This document shows positions 37,226-49,329 of a stretch of 64,000 nt of DNA, in pieces. This DNA comes from Opeltia flavorubescens (lineage: Eukaryota > Ascomycota > Lecanoromycetes > Teloschistales > Teloschistaceae), in the NCBI GenBank assembly GCA_000442125.1, contig KE546980.1, forward strand, positions 1,393,529 through 1,457,528. The letters run 5' to 3'. Made by a program: the position numbers and the translations under genes. Every line of letters begins with the position of its first letter. Position 1 is the first letter of the stretch. The notes under the pieces are model-generated. The model was not told the origin of the DNA. It ran no database searches and was given only the letters and a program-made list of their open reading frames with translations.

Positions 37226-39376
37226 ATGGCAAGGCACGGACGAAGTTCATCTGCTGAGTATATATCATTGGCATCTCGCGCTTCTTCTCCCTCAGGGTTG
37301 AATTACAATCATGGTGCAGCAGCAATACCTCCTCAGGAAGCGCCACCAGATCTAACGGCGCCATCTACGTTATTATCACGGGAATTGGATCACCGAAAAC
37401 AGACTTGGTCTCTACTACTTCCACAGACTGCTCGCTGGCTAGGTACCGTGGCTCTTTCGATCCTACTGATTGTGGTCTTTCGTACATACGAAAGCAAAGG
37501 CAATTTCACTCGCAGGGACAAGAACAGTTTCAATATTGTAGTCACTGGCTTGAGCGTCGGTCTTGGTATCAACTTCTTCGTCAGACCCACTACTAGTCGT
37601 ACAATCCAGTGAGCAGTCTACTCACTAAGCATCGCAGGAAGCTTTCAAAGAATCCGCAAAAGGCTTGCGATGGAGGATACTGGCCGATGATAGATATAGC
37701 GTTCGGGAGGTGGACCTAATATTAGGCATGGAGAGCCTATGGAAAGTGTTCACATTGGCAGTGGAGTCTATGTCATCCAGGCCCTGGGCAATCCTAGCAT
37801 GCGCTGTATGGGTAAGCTGTCGTTTCCTTAGCCGTCAGGTATACCGACAGACGACTGTCCGACATTTGAGTCGCGTGCGCGGGTTCGACCCATCAGCTAA
37901 TTCGTGGATTATTCAGATTATTCTCAATATCGTAATGTCTTCGTTAGGTGAAAAATCATTATCCAGTACTGAACCGTCTTCTAGGCCGCGCAGATTTCTG
38001 TGGCACGGGTTACGCTTACCTTTGACATGGCGGATGGACGAGCCTTCAACGATACTTATACGACCCATGGTATTGTCAACGCATCTTCCTTATCCAGCTA
38101 CTACAATGATGGTTCCAAAAATTGGCTCGTCAGCGCTCATGCTACCGCTCATTCCTATGGTGTGCAAGCCCACGATGTTCCATGCGGATCTTACCAGACC
38201 ATCGCCGACGTCCTGGATTCCAAGCATGACTATTCCTACTATTGCTCCACGAGCAACCCAGAGTTCACCTACCGCTTCAACGAATATAATCCAGCCGACT
38301 TTCAGAAGGCTTATCCTCGATTCACCGACCGGACGATTACTGCCTCCGCTGGCGAGTGTCTAGTGTACGACGTCAAGAATCAAACAGATGGGCCCAATGA
38401 GGTAGATGCGCGGGGACCCGGTAGCACTTTTCTTTATGGCAACGACACTTTCACGGAAGAGATTCGGATACCAAAATCTTACCTAGGCTCTGGGTATACC
38501 ACATACCTATATCGGGGCTCCCGTCCTCCTCCGAATGCTACATCACAAACATGTGGCGACCCACGATGCATGTGGATGTGGGCCTTGAGGAATGAACTCG
38601 ATAAAGAGCAGCCCAAATTCTATCAATGTCCTATCACCATCAGTGAGGTGAGAAACACTCAGAATGAATCGCAGATTGTCTCGAACGATGTGGCGCGTAT
38701 CGCAGCTGTTTCGATAGGACTCGAAGGCCGTTGGGTAGGTAACCCGCAAGTCGGCAGACGAAATTTCAGATCGTATCAATACTATAATCTCGGGTGAGTC
38801 ATCTTGGCCAAATTTGCCCGCCAAATTCAATGCAGAAACGAAGTGCTGATTAAGCTCTTCTCGTCATGGTGTAGAACCGCTTGGGATATCCACAATAATA
38901 AATCCAACCGCGTTGGAGAGAACATGGCAAGATTCGCCATCAGCTCTCTCGCAAACATGGCAGCTCTCAATCCACCCATTCAAGTCATCGGCGAAGTCCC
39001 AAATCTCGGTAGTCATCTCGAAATCCGTTGGGGATACGTCCTCGGCCTCTTCGGCGGTATCATCTTCACGCATCTCGCACTCTATCTGTCGGCCATCGTA
39101 GCAGTCAGGAAGGTCGTGGTGAAAGACGACTCGTTCCTGGCGGTCGCTTACTTACTGAATCCGTTGCTGCAAGATTTGGGTGGCGTGGGGACGTTGCTCG
39201 GAAGTAAAGAGTTGGCTGCACACATACAAAGGAAGGTTGGAGGCGAAGGACTTGTTGTGGGCCCAAAGGTGGTTGAGCGAGGGGCACAGGCCAAGTACTC
39301 CATGGGAATTGGTAAGGGCGTCCATCTTAGGCACGAATGGCCAGACCACCGGCACCCTACTGGGACATATCTATAG
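37226..39376 (+). CDS. large fungal membrane protein of unknown function (about 616 aa)
   Basis: Model: 37226-37595, 37642-37811, 37985-38793, 38875-39376, giving 1851 bases in frame. The first intron's donor is uncertain by three bases (37596 or 37599). An N-terminal cytosolic Ser-rich segment is followed by a hydrophobic helix near residue 75 (TVALSILLIVVFRTY), a second near residue 95 (NIVVTGLSVGLGINFFV) and a third near 160 (PWAILACAVW). A large, probably extracellular domain of about 300 residues carries N-glycosylation sites and paired Cys (HDVPCGSYQ, YYCSTSNP, CGDPRCMWMW, FYQCPI). A last helix (YVLGLFGGIIFTHLALYL) sits near residue 520, with a cytosolic tail. This layout recurs as uncharacterised multi-gene families in filamentous ascomycetes; no function is established. 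The gene looks intact. Confidence 0.72.
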
Positions 39377-40311
39377 CTGTTAATTACTACGGTCTTCCTT
39401 CAGCTCTTCAAAAGCTCACGAGCTGGACTCGCGGACCCATCTATTCATTTCCGATCTGGAGCCGTCGGCGCTGACGGTATTGAACCCTCGTTACTAGTCA
39501 GTCTCGATGGAATGCCAGCGCTTTCCTATCATGATAGAACGGAGATAGAAAAAGTCCGTGACGAGGTTCAATGGCTGTCTTATTAGATCTAGGTATCAAC
39601 ACAATATTCATGGAAGAGCGCCAGTTCGAAGCAGACGGGCTGGACTTCAGCTGTGTATTTCAGCTCTACGTTAGTACACCTGAAAGGCTAAGAATCACTG
39701 TGGAGCTCGAGATCGTTATTCCAAGGCTCGCATCATGAAACCAAGTATATAAATGCTTACATTCGCGGGTTCGGCCTACTATCGGTATGTAGACTCTGCT
39801 ATATGTGCCCCATCCTTGTCCGCACGCGCGTGTTATATATCAATCCATTAAAGTATTTTATTCTTCTCGCCCTCGTATCTAGAACCCGAGTGATCTTTTT
39901 CAATTAAATGTACAACATCAGCACCGAGAGTATCTGGCCGACTTCTGACGATGCTTTGTACCTATACCACCACCATTTATTGATGTTGAACGTTTTTTCA
40001 CAAATTGTGAATGAGTAGACTTGATATTGTCCGTTTATGGTCGTTGCCTTCGTAGAGCTTGTTACCCTAACCCTAAGCATCTTCTCCCCAAATTCATATT
40101 CTTATATCTACCCCACCTACTGTTTCTCTACCTCGATCCCCATCTTTACCGTGAATATGACCATATACAAGCTGTAGAGCATAACAGTGCAGATAATCCA
40201 CAATCTTTAAAATCCTTATGCTGTGAAGACCTACATTATCTAATTGCGAGTGCACCAGACCTACCTACTATCGACCCTACTGATCTCTCTGCCACACACC
40301 CAACGTCGCCT
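39377..40311. other. intergenic; holds a two-unit interstitial telomere-like motif
   Basis: About 930 bases. CCCTAACCCTAA, two exact complement units of TTAGGG, lies at 40065-40076. The ankyrin frame extends upstream to about 40021 but without ATG before 40312. Confidence 0.45.
40065..40076 (-). repeat. interstitial telomeric motif (two TTAGGG units)
   Basis: CCCTAACCCTAA reads as TTAGGG x2 on the minus strand, the opposite orientation to the terminal array. Two units can arise by chance, but in a subtelomere it may mark an old breakpoint or end. Confidence 0.5.
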
Positions 40312-41238
40312 ATGTCATCTTCGAGCGCAGCAGGATTATCCGAGTTTGCCCTCGCAGAGAAGGCCAGCGACGTGGGAAATCTGGCTGCCGTGGAGAAAAT
40401 ATTACACCAGTGGAAAGGACCGTTAGAAGGATTTAGCCCGGCGCTATATTCCGCTGTCAAGAATGGCCATTGGCCAGTAGCTACGTCCTTGGTTCCACAC
40501 GGTCTAGAGGTTAAAGATCACGATTTTCGATGGGTATTAATTCACAAGGCTTACCCCTTCATGCAACTTTGCGTCGACCATGGCTACGATATCAACCACT
40601 CCGAAGACCCTTTCGCCGTCGGAATTCTGATGGATTATGTCGATGACGAGCATCTGACTCGATGGTTACTTGATCACGGCGCCGATGTCAACTCAGAAAG
40701 AGTCTGTGAAAGGGGCAAAATGGGCGAGACTGCTGTGTCATATGCTGTGTCACGGGCGCCCTTCAGTACAATCAAGCTGCTTTGCGAAAGAGGTGGACCG
40801 GGAACATTCAGATGCGGCCAGCTATTGTGATTTGCTGCCAGTCGAAGAATGCCCGATCGAGTTGCAGTGATGCAATATCTCCTTGACAATGGAGCCGCTG
40901 CCGATGTCAAGAGCCTCGGATACGATGACCGCCCTGAAGCTGCGTATCAGGCCGACTGGGTTCTCGGCCGAGGCACTCCTTTGCATCATGCAGCATATGC
41001 TGGGTATCTAGACGCTGTGAAGTTACTCATCGCGTGGGGAGCAGATCCCCTTCAAGCGGACTCTAAGGGTCGACTACCTGTTGATCAAGCCGAGACAGCA
41101 AATCGACAAAAGCACCACAACGCCTACGATTTTCTAGCAGATGGCGATCATGAGGGAGTTGTCGCATACTTGAAAGTACTTGCTGAACGGAACGATACCT
41201 CAATGGGATTCTCCACCACTAGAGTAGAACGACTTTAG
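40312..41238 (+). pseudogene. ankyrin-repeat protein with one in-frame TGA (309 codons)
   Basis: One continuous frame from ATG 40312 to TAG 41238, interrupted only by TGA at 40828-40830. Ankyrin signatures occur on both sides: LTRWLLDHGADVNSE and ETAVSYAVSRAPFSTIKLL before, VMQYLLDNGAAADVK and TPLHHAAYAGYLDAVKLLIA after. The stop falls inside a repeat, where GQLL-stop-FAASR stands for the usual G-x-LLHxAA core. No intron with proper ends and phase removes it. The protein would be a small ankyrin-only adaptor of unknown partner, with no signal peptide or membrane helix. With a single lesion it is either freshly inactivated, a readthrough candidate or a base error. A truncated 172-residue product could still be made. 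Confidence 0.75.
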
Positions 41239-42858
41239 CGTGGTACCCACCCATCCGCGACCGCAAGGGCAGTCCGTCACCGAATCTGGCAAGCGCTATG
41301 CCGCAGAGCAATGAATTCTCTCGCAGTCACACCCAGATGTTGCATTTCTGAGTAGAGCGATGCTCATCCACAACCAGACAGATAAAATAGGGCTTTTCGC
41401 GCTGGCCCAGAAAGATTCAAGTACTCCGAGCTTAGTCTATTATTAGCCGATGCCGCCCTCAATAAGAGTCATGTCATTAGCGCAGCAGCATAACCACTAT
41501 AAGCAGCCTTCTGATAATATGTCATGATACAGGCCTTGCGACGAGCGAGGAAGATCACCTTTGCTCATGGCTGCTAACGATCAATGACTGCGGCGCTCCT
41601 TCGAGACTAGGCCCAAACTGGATTGTAGATCATCATGGGCAAATATATAGTCCTCAACCATTTCAACGCGCTTCTGGTCATACGAGTTTGGCAATCGATT
41701 GAGTTGACACCTGCCAAGCATGCTTAGACAAATATCTCGAGAGGTTACATCCTGGATGATCTGCTGAGTTCCTTATCCCTTTCCCCATACATCATACAAC
41801 TTTTTCGGCGTTAAAGCCATGAGCTTGCTAGCTATTTACGCACACTCAACATCTCCACCGCCATATAATTGTTTCAAGCATGTCCTTGTCCATGGCTTAC
41901 CGTGTTGATTGTAATTAGCTCTCGGGGCTGGCTAAGCACTATATTCTAAAATATCGAATAGAGGCGTTTTAAAGTACTATAGTTGTAGTTACTCTAAATT
42001 GCTTGATTTATTTTAATGAGGAGTTCCGTAAGGGCTGCTATCTAGTAGGCAGTCGGTACTAGCAGAGAATTTGTAGCTATTGTGATTGGTGCTGCCGTTG
42101 CTAAAATTTATCCGGGGTCTCGATTGAACTGTTGTTGTCGGTATACTAGCTAACGCGGCGCTAATATTACTAGCACTGTTGGTACTTCCACCAGCGATCG
42201 GTGTTCCCTTGATACTGCCATCGAGGTGAGGAGAAGTGCTCCTATAACTTACTACTACGTTACTGGCCGCGCTCAAATTGCCTGTTGCAGCACTTTCTCT
42301 CTGAGTGGCAATATGTATCAATGACCAACAGAGTACTCCACCAAGCCTGGCCGTACAATACAGCTTCTGAGGCAGCATTGGTGTTGGCAGTATCAGGTTT
42401 CAAAACTCCGGCTTAGGCTTCAAAGCAGACGCAGCTTCTGCGGCTGACTCTCGGCGCAGTCCGCCAAGACCTAGCAGGAAGTCAGCTGAATAAGCGTATA
42501 ATATTTACCCCTGAATTCCGAACATGCTGCTACATCGATTGAAGTTCTTGTCCAATGTCTTTCGTGTAAAGACGCCGCCAAGAAATCTCCTCTCACGTTT
42601 ACTATTGAGAATTGTGTAACTGCATTCCTTGACCGAAGTACTCAATATACGTGCGTACTANGTCCGCTAGCGATACATTCAGCTGTAACTGCTACAGTGA
42701 GTGCTGCACCGTGCCTCCGTATACAATTTATATAAAAGATCACTTTCCTTCGCCAGGACTAGACATCTCTCCTTCATCATCATCCGTCTTCTAAATTGAT
42801 CACTTGATCTCTCGTCGCCTTTTTACACTCTCAGTCATATAATATCACACATTCAACC
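41239..42858. other. intergenic, mostly featureless
   Basis: About 1.6 kb. A 121-codon frame on the minus strand (42013-42378) has no recognisable domain. An ambiguous base lies at 42661. The last 130 bases carry the TATA box and pyrimidine-rich leader of the small secreted protein. Confidence 0.45.
42729..42738 (+). promoter_or_regulatory. TATA box of the small secreted protein gene
   Basis: TATATAAAAG 130 bases before the ATG at 42859, followed by a CT-rich leader with CATCATCATC. Spacing and context are typical of strongly expressed fungal genes encoding secreted proteins. Confidence 0.6.
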
Positions 42859-43290
42859 ATGCAGCTCCCTACTCTCTTCACCATCATCATCGCAGTATCC
42901 CTCACCTCCCAAGCCTCCGCAGGCTGCTGATCGGAACCGGCCACAACTGGGGCGACCACCGCCCCGCCAAGGACGCCCTCCGTGACGCCTGCAAATCCAT
43001 GAAAGGCAACTACAAGCCCGGCGAAGTGTTCAACCAATGCCGTGGGGCGCCGGGTGGACACAGCTACAAGTTCCAGATCCAGAACCTCGATTGGGATTAT
43101 AGCCATAGCGCCAGCGAACAACTGTGTAATGATCAAATTGGCAAGATTATTAATGATTGCGGGCATGGAGGGGATCGAGATTATGCGAAGTTTAGGTTTC
43201 GGTATGGGTGATGTAGTTGAGATGAGATGTTGGAGTGTTTTTGCTGATTTGAGGGATTTTAGGGGTGATCCTAATAGCGGGCATTGCTAG
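42859..43290 (+). pseudogene. small secreted Cys-rich protein, frameshifted after the signal peptide
   Basis: ATG 42859 opens a clean signal peptide (MQLPTLFTIIIAVSLTSQAS) that hits TGA at 42928-42930, a few codons after the predicted cleavage site. The mature part continues in another frame from about 42925: GTGHNWGDHRPAKDALRDAC, then NQC, EQLC, NDCGHGG. An intron at 43202-43262 joins FRFR to the C-terminal GDPNSGHC and stop. The body resembles a family of small secreted fungal proteins of about 120 residues with six Cys, a CGHGG-like motif and a DPNxGxC end; their function is not established, though effector-like roles are often proposed. The lesion is equivalent to a one-base indel near 42925, in a GGCTGCTG stretch. 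A strong promoter is still present. If the indel is an assembly error, the gene is intact. Confidence 0.65.
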
Positions 43291-44998
43291 ACGGTGCAAA
43301 GATTCGCGAGGTTGGCGGGACCTAGGAACGCGGAATGTTCAAGATGGGATGAGCGGGATGAGCTATGTCTAACGTTGGAGGAACAGTGGTTCGATACTGT
43401 TTTTTGATATGGCGACAGACATTCATTACAATATGCTTCGATTTGGCAATAAAGAAGATTTTTGATGTGAAGATTGTGCGAGATCTTCAGGGATCGACTT
43501 TCGTTTACTACTTCTATGGTGTGAATGATGCAGTTGCCCAGTATTAGACCCTGAGGCGCTCAGAAATAACTTCGTAGGCATCTTGAACTTGCTGCAAACA
43601 AGACCAAGTATCCTATTGTGATATTGGTGAAGACCTGTGATTGAAATACTATCTAAAACGCAAAAATTTCTCCCCAGGCACGATAAAATCAATGTCTACA
43701 GCTAGATACTATAGAAATCGTCTTCTCAATCTAGCTATCACGTTATAAGCCGGGTAGACTTTAGCCTGTGCTTTTCGTAATCTCACCCCCGATACCACAG
43801 AGACAATGAATTTTAGACGTATTGCGAAGCAGGCTCCACGAAACCTCTGAGGTATTATTATGTCTTCTCCACGACGGGTGAAGATTGCGGATGGCGCTTG
43901 GATATGTTCTAAAGGGTCGAGGGATCGTTTGAATTTTACTATGGCTGAAAGGAATTCTTAAGCGTTTCAGAGCTACGCCTAATCAAGCTGAGGGAAGGAC
44001 CAGCGCCCGTTTCTGAGGAATGGCTAATGGTGTTCGAAGATATGACGACCTCCATCTCCAGTCTTACTTTGTTGTGCTTTCACCATTAACCTGCGGCTGG
44101 TTCTGTAATTGAATAGGCTCGTACCCTATAAGATTATCCGTAAGCAGATAGAAGTGTTAAATATCAAGAGGAAAGTCAGGTAATACTTGGCTTGAGATAT
44201 GTATATGAGCTCCCTTTGGCATTCGAGGATCGCACATGAGGAGAAATAANATAATGATACTTTTTCCAGTATATATATTCCCACATCCAAAGACCGGCAT
44301 ACTGTTTCTCATGACCTCAGATCATTTGTTATTAGGAAAGTCTATAAGAGCTTCCGATAAGTATCGAACTTGCGTACGCACGTCCTAGCGCTATTGAAAA
44401 TTCAAGAAACGAATGTGCAGAATATGCATCCTGTTGACCCGTGCGAGCAAGAACATATAAGGATTTCACTTGTTTCTACATATCTACAACGGGAATATTG
44501 ACAAGCTATACACAGCGTCACGGCTAGAGGAACTTTGAAAAGTAGCGTCGCAATAAAACATTGGTATGATACCCTTGACAGCGCTTGGGAAAGATACTCT
44601 GGACTTTCGGGTCATATCTCTGGGAGAATGCAATATAATACCGCTTGGAATGGTAGACGCTGGAGAGAGATATTGGTACCTTCGTTCTTGGAGACAAACG
44701 GAGTACTGTGATCAGAATGTGTAAGTACAGGGAGTTGAAAGCTTTGTACAATGTATGGAGTATGGAGATGGTCAATGATTTGAATCTAGAATCCAAAGTT
44801 TCCGGGATAGAGCCTTAGAGCTGAGTGGAAGCTATGACTAATGTGCAATGTTTAGATGATATTGTTCTGCTGCATGATCCGTGAGAGATCTCCTAGGAAA
44901 AGAAATGAATTAGTCAAATAATAACTGTCTGGCTATCTCTCCGTTCCTTTTAGCCTTTATAGAATTAGGTGTCAGTAAACCGACATCCTTTTACTTCT
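43291..44998. other. intergenic, no gene seen
   Basis: About 1.7 kb with short frames only and one ambiguous base at 44250. No domain or repeat recognised. Confidence 0.45.
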
Positions 44999-46701
44999 TC
45001 AGCCGCTAGAATTGACCTCTCCTCCAAAGGCTCCCAACATCGTATACTTTCCTAGCAGCTCTTTGACCGCCTTCTCGGCTTCTTCATCGTCCATGGCAGG
45101 ATCGGTTTCTACATTACTCTCGTCGCTGTCATCGCTAGAATTGCTGAGGCCCGGTTTGATGCGATCGTCGTCGAGGATCCTTGTCGTAGCTGCTAATTGC
45201 GTATGTAATAGTGGGTACTCGTCCCTACCAGATACAGCGAGATCGGGGCACTGGTTCCTCTCATTCTCTTCTACAGGTCCATAGTATCTCTGGCTGTGGC
45301 TTACGGACCCGGGCGATCCTAACACACTTTCTTCGTCATTTCTATCGTCTTTGAGTATCTCTATTATGAATTGAAGCTCTGGAATGTCCTTGAAGAGAAT
45401 CCCTCGGTTGATCATGTCTCTATACGTCCTTCTCAGCAAGACTAGGGATGCCGGATGGCGCTTATCGTTGATCAGGCGAGCAATGAAGGCTCGTTCATAC
45501 TCGAACAATTCCATGTAGGTGTCAAGCACAGGTGAAAGGTTACCTCCTTGGTGATTGTTGAGTTGCTCGTAGATATCGGCTTGTTGCAGTGGTACTTTAT
45601 TGTGCAAAAATTTTCGCGAGATCTCGCCACGAAAAGCAATATCGTCCCGGGGTGAGGCTTTCATTACGAACAGTTCGAGCATTTTACAAGGTTTGCGAAG
45701 ATTGTCTACCGCTGCCTCTTTTTGAGGTACATTTTCGTCGCCCGGGGAAGACTGATTGGAAGAAGAATTTACGTCGTCGTGCGTTTTTTCATCGATTCCA
45801 TCCATTGGACAAGATCTTGGGTACTCTTTGATCGCCTCTTCTGTTGATTCTGGTATAATAGAAGATGCTCGCATAGCCATGAAGGCTTGAGGATTTGATA
45901 CTTCCCCTGTGACTGGGCTATGGAGTGAAGGAGCTATCACTGTCATCTAATGACTATTTGCAGACGTCTCTCCCAGATCTGCGATGAAACTTGGAGGAGG
46001 TGGGAATTTCTTCTCGATTGTACCAGCAGTGGAACCCTCTGTAGCGTTTCGTTCAGCCCGAGCGCTGCTATCTTCTTGCAATTACTTTCTGATCGCTAGG
46101 ATAGCACGATACATCTCTTTTTGCTCCACAATGTTCGTCGTTGTACTCTGATGACTGAACAATACCTAGTCAGCATCCTTTCCATTGGTCAATTAACAAT
46201 AAAGAGGATCTTACATCACAGCCATCCGCTGAGATGACACCAGAGTCATCAGCTGTAACATGAGCATTAAGGTACCCTTGGCTTCACGGAGATCAACTTT
46301 TAAACCTTCGATCGAAGGCTGGAGAAATGGCCATTCAATCTTTTCTGATCTAGATAGTTTGATTTTGCCGATGATTCCATTTCTTGCACTAAGTTGCTTG
46401 CTTGCCTCGTTTGTCGCATTCTCAACCTCGTTGAATATTCGCTTGCAGGCAGCAGCTGAAGCTTCAATTGACTCCAGGCCGGTCCGACTGAACTCGGTTG
46501 TACCAATATTGGCGGTCTCCTGGGCCAGGAAGTCGCCAAGTTCCTTGAGTACCGAGAGGTTAAGGATATATCATTACTGAGTGCGCTCACACGATCAGAG
46601 GCGGTACTGATCTGAGATCCAAGAGTATACAGCTTGACGGCAATCTGGCATCCCACGGTCCCGAGAGTCACGAGCGATGCTGCGATACTTACGCAGTCCA
46701 T
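44999..46701 (-). pseudogene. broken protein with Azaphilone-L/STAND-type N-terminal domain
   Basis: The minus strand starts with MDCVSIAASLVTLGTVGCQI and continues LYTLGSQISTASDRVSALS, the opening of the N-terminal domain placed ahead of many fungal NLR-like and ankyrin proteins (PF17111-like). The frame is lost near 46560 and continues in another frame with KELGDFLAQE and a second helix block (IEASAAACKRIFNEVENATN). A 45-base-scale intron with a GTAAGA donor starts at 46214. Downstream the reading frame carries TAA at 46082-46084 and TAG at 45947-45949, then is open for 315 codons to 44999. That last part is charged and unstructured except for a helix-rich middle (DIYEQLNNHQ, YMELFEYERAFIARLI) and ends in ELLGKYTMLG, a motif seen at the C-terminus of this family. 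At least three independent lesions make it a pseudogene. The original role would be recognition or signalling. Confidence 0.7.
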
Positions 46702-47379
46702 TTCTAGGAGATCAACGGAATGAAGAATTTACAAAGCGTCAGTTTACCAACCTTGTGCGCCGATGCATATGACACAATTCGTATACTGAAGGGCTCCGAG
46801 CTCGCACGTTCGAGATACTGAGTGAAGAGAAGCAGTGGTGGGAAAATCTTTGAGCATCCGACAGAGGACAAATCAGCCTTGTTGCCTTGTTGCCTTCTTG
46901 CGTCATCATGCGTCGATATCGTACACTGGTCCGCAAACCGAATACGAATTTGTCGAACGCAACTGCACCCACTTGAAATACCAGATACGCGTCCATGATT
47001 AAAGTTTAGATGCTGATGCGATATTCGCGTAATACTCTAATATTGATCCTTGATACTATGAATGTCTACAAGACAGCTCACATCGGTATTCCTTGTAAGG
47101 AAGGCGCTGCTGGATACTTTGAATCTAGCTCGGGCTTCCCGTTGCATGGTGTTGACATCCTATGTAATGACATACTGATAAGAAGCTATTCTTAATACAA
47201 TGCTGCTACTAGATACTGTTATGTAAGAAAAGCTTTTGATTGATTATCATTATATCATCAATTTCTTGACAGGCCGTCACAGATATGGTCCACTCAACCC
47301 GCAATAAGTCATTGTCTCGAACTGACTCTGCTTGCCGACTGTCCATCCAACAGTTGCGGCATCAATGTTCCAAATCCAT
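46702..47379. other. intergenic, no gene seen
   Basis: About 680 bases between two minus-strand pseudogenes. No recognisable content. Confidence 0.4.
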
Positions 47380-49071
47380 TCAGGATCTTATTGGCTCCTC
47401 GTCTGTGAGCTCACAATTAGGAGGATTTGTCAAGAGCATCTCTCCTTGTCCACTCCGCCCCATCTCAGTAAGTAAGTGTCGAGACTCATCTTCTGGTGGA
47501 GGTACTAAATGCCTTTTCGCTAGAATCTCTCCTGCCAGAACGAACATCAAGCTCATCTCAAGATCTTGCAGCTTCCCCGGCTGGGATGTATTCTCTTCCC
47601 CAGAGCTTAGGTCTTCCAATTGTCTTTGTTGCGAGGGAAGTGACATGGATTCCCAGCCAGGATGCATGTACTGCTTAACTTCATCACATGACTTCAAAAT
47701 CTTCTCTCTGAGGATCCTATCTGCAAGATCTATCCCCGGGACCAGATTCTTTAGTTCGTCGAATGCAGACTCTGGATCCGAAATTAGCGCCCAGGCAAGT
47801 GGGAACGCGATTTCTAGGATGGGACCAATGACTGGTATCATCCCAACAAGGTTGGTGAGTACGTTTTTCAGGAAGTTTTAGGTCAACTGGTACGCTCTGC
47901 GGGATTCCACTGCAGCTCAAGGCCGAAGTTGGCGTTGGCGACAGTGAGCCAGCTTAGGTTGTAGCGTGCAGGCAGGGTCGTGGCGCTCAACGTTGATGAA
48001 TCCCAAAGCCAATTCGCAGGGACCATCTTGATTAATCTTGAAGTGTAAATGTTCTCTTTGCGGAGTTGTCGGGGCAGTGCAAGGGATTGCATAAGCCCAT
48101 AGACATCGAAGCCAAGGACTTCATGGTGCTGTGTCCCTAGTCCATAAGTGCTGTGAAACGATCGGGGCCAAAACAGCTGGTCCAAATACCAAACGTTGAC
48201 GGTTCGCGGTTGTGAGAAGCTCACTTGCACCCATCCGCTCAACTGCTGATGACTTTCGGAGGCTGTGTATGCCAAAGGGAGATACATAGCTCGGATCGGG
48301 GCAAGAAGCTGCTCACGAAAGTCAGCCAATTTGCTCTTTCGCGTTCTGACAGTCAACAGACATCGATCCAAACCCAACGTTCGGCCTCGGTAGGCAGCAA
48401 GATATTCATGAACCGTGCCTGGCGCGGTCAGCGACAACAGATAATCTAAAAAATTAACCCTTGACCGAACCTCGGCTGAGGCGCCGTTATGGTAATCATT
48501 GAACGTCTTGGGATTTGTGCAAAGTTCGTGTCGGACGCGCCGACGGATATCGTACTCATTGGGGCCGTAACCGATAGGCAAGTGATGATAAAAGCCGTAA
48601 GAGCTTCGAAATGCACCTGCCTTCTCTATGGTATAAGCAGAACGATCGTGCGTTCGGCCATGGGTTGGGCTGATGTCTGCAGATATATTCCAGAGGTACT
48701 CAATCAGCATTGCTTCGTGAAAATGCTGAGGATTGTTGGCATTGTATCCGTCGCTTAAGGGCGATCTGAGACCGTTCCGATTAAAGAAACATTCTCCCTC
48801 TGGATATGCAACAGCCATGGTGATGGATTCCACTCGCCGGGCTCTTTAGCAGGTAGTAGAGGCTGTTCTTGCAAATCCTACTTTGCGAATTGAGCAGGAA
48901 TTTATGTCGTACGCTATGCGCCATATCAGTCACATGGCCCTCCATGAATCGGTTCCAAAGATTGTAAAATCCCTCACTCGCTAAAAGCACTTCCAGCATC
49001 TGCTTTGTATCGTCCATTGACATTTGCAGTATTCGCGTATACCCCACAATAGATGAAGACCATCTCCTCAA
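47380..49071 (-). pseudogene. fragments of a large unknown protein, three frames
   Basis: Three consecutive minus-strand frames look like pieces of one gene. The first (49071-48781) includes DTKQMLEVLLASEGFYNLWN. The second (48833-47883) has HEAMLIEYLWNISADI, FNDYHNGASAEVRSRVNF and PANWLWDSSTLSATTLPARY, ending at TGA 47883. The third (about 47881-47380) starts with a hydrophobic helix pair (VGMIPVIGPILEIAFPLAWA) and a conserved-looking DLADRILREKILKSCDEVK segment. The overlaps shift frame without usable introns (the only candidate would be 34 bases), so the gene is broken. The content faintly recalls the C-terminal region of large secreted fungal proteins of the killer-toxin-like chitinase group, but no GH18 or LysM sequence is visible, so I give no function. 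Confidence 0.5.
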
Positions 49072-49329
49072 GCCCGGAAAGCACTGTTGCAGATTGGTAT
49101 GTAGGTATAAGTCGCAGAGCGAAAGATCTGCGACGATAGAATCTTTAAATAGACCGTTGCAGCCTTAGCGTACATATGTAAGCCGCAAAGCATCGGAATC
49201 TTCAGTATGTAGACGTACTCCAGAGATCACAAGATCCGTATACATCGTGATCGGGACGCATGGAATCGATGATTTGCAGATTGCCATGGTCGTGAAATCC
49301 TTACCGATGCACCAGCGTTGGGGATCTTA

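Noticed and set aside
40021-40311. Upstream extension of the ankyrin frame
   Set aside because: The extra 97 codons begin without ATG and cross the interstitial telomeric motif; the start at 40312 fits better.
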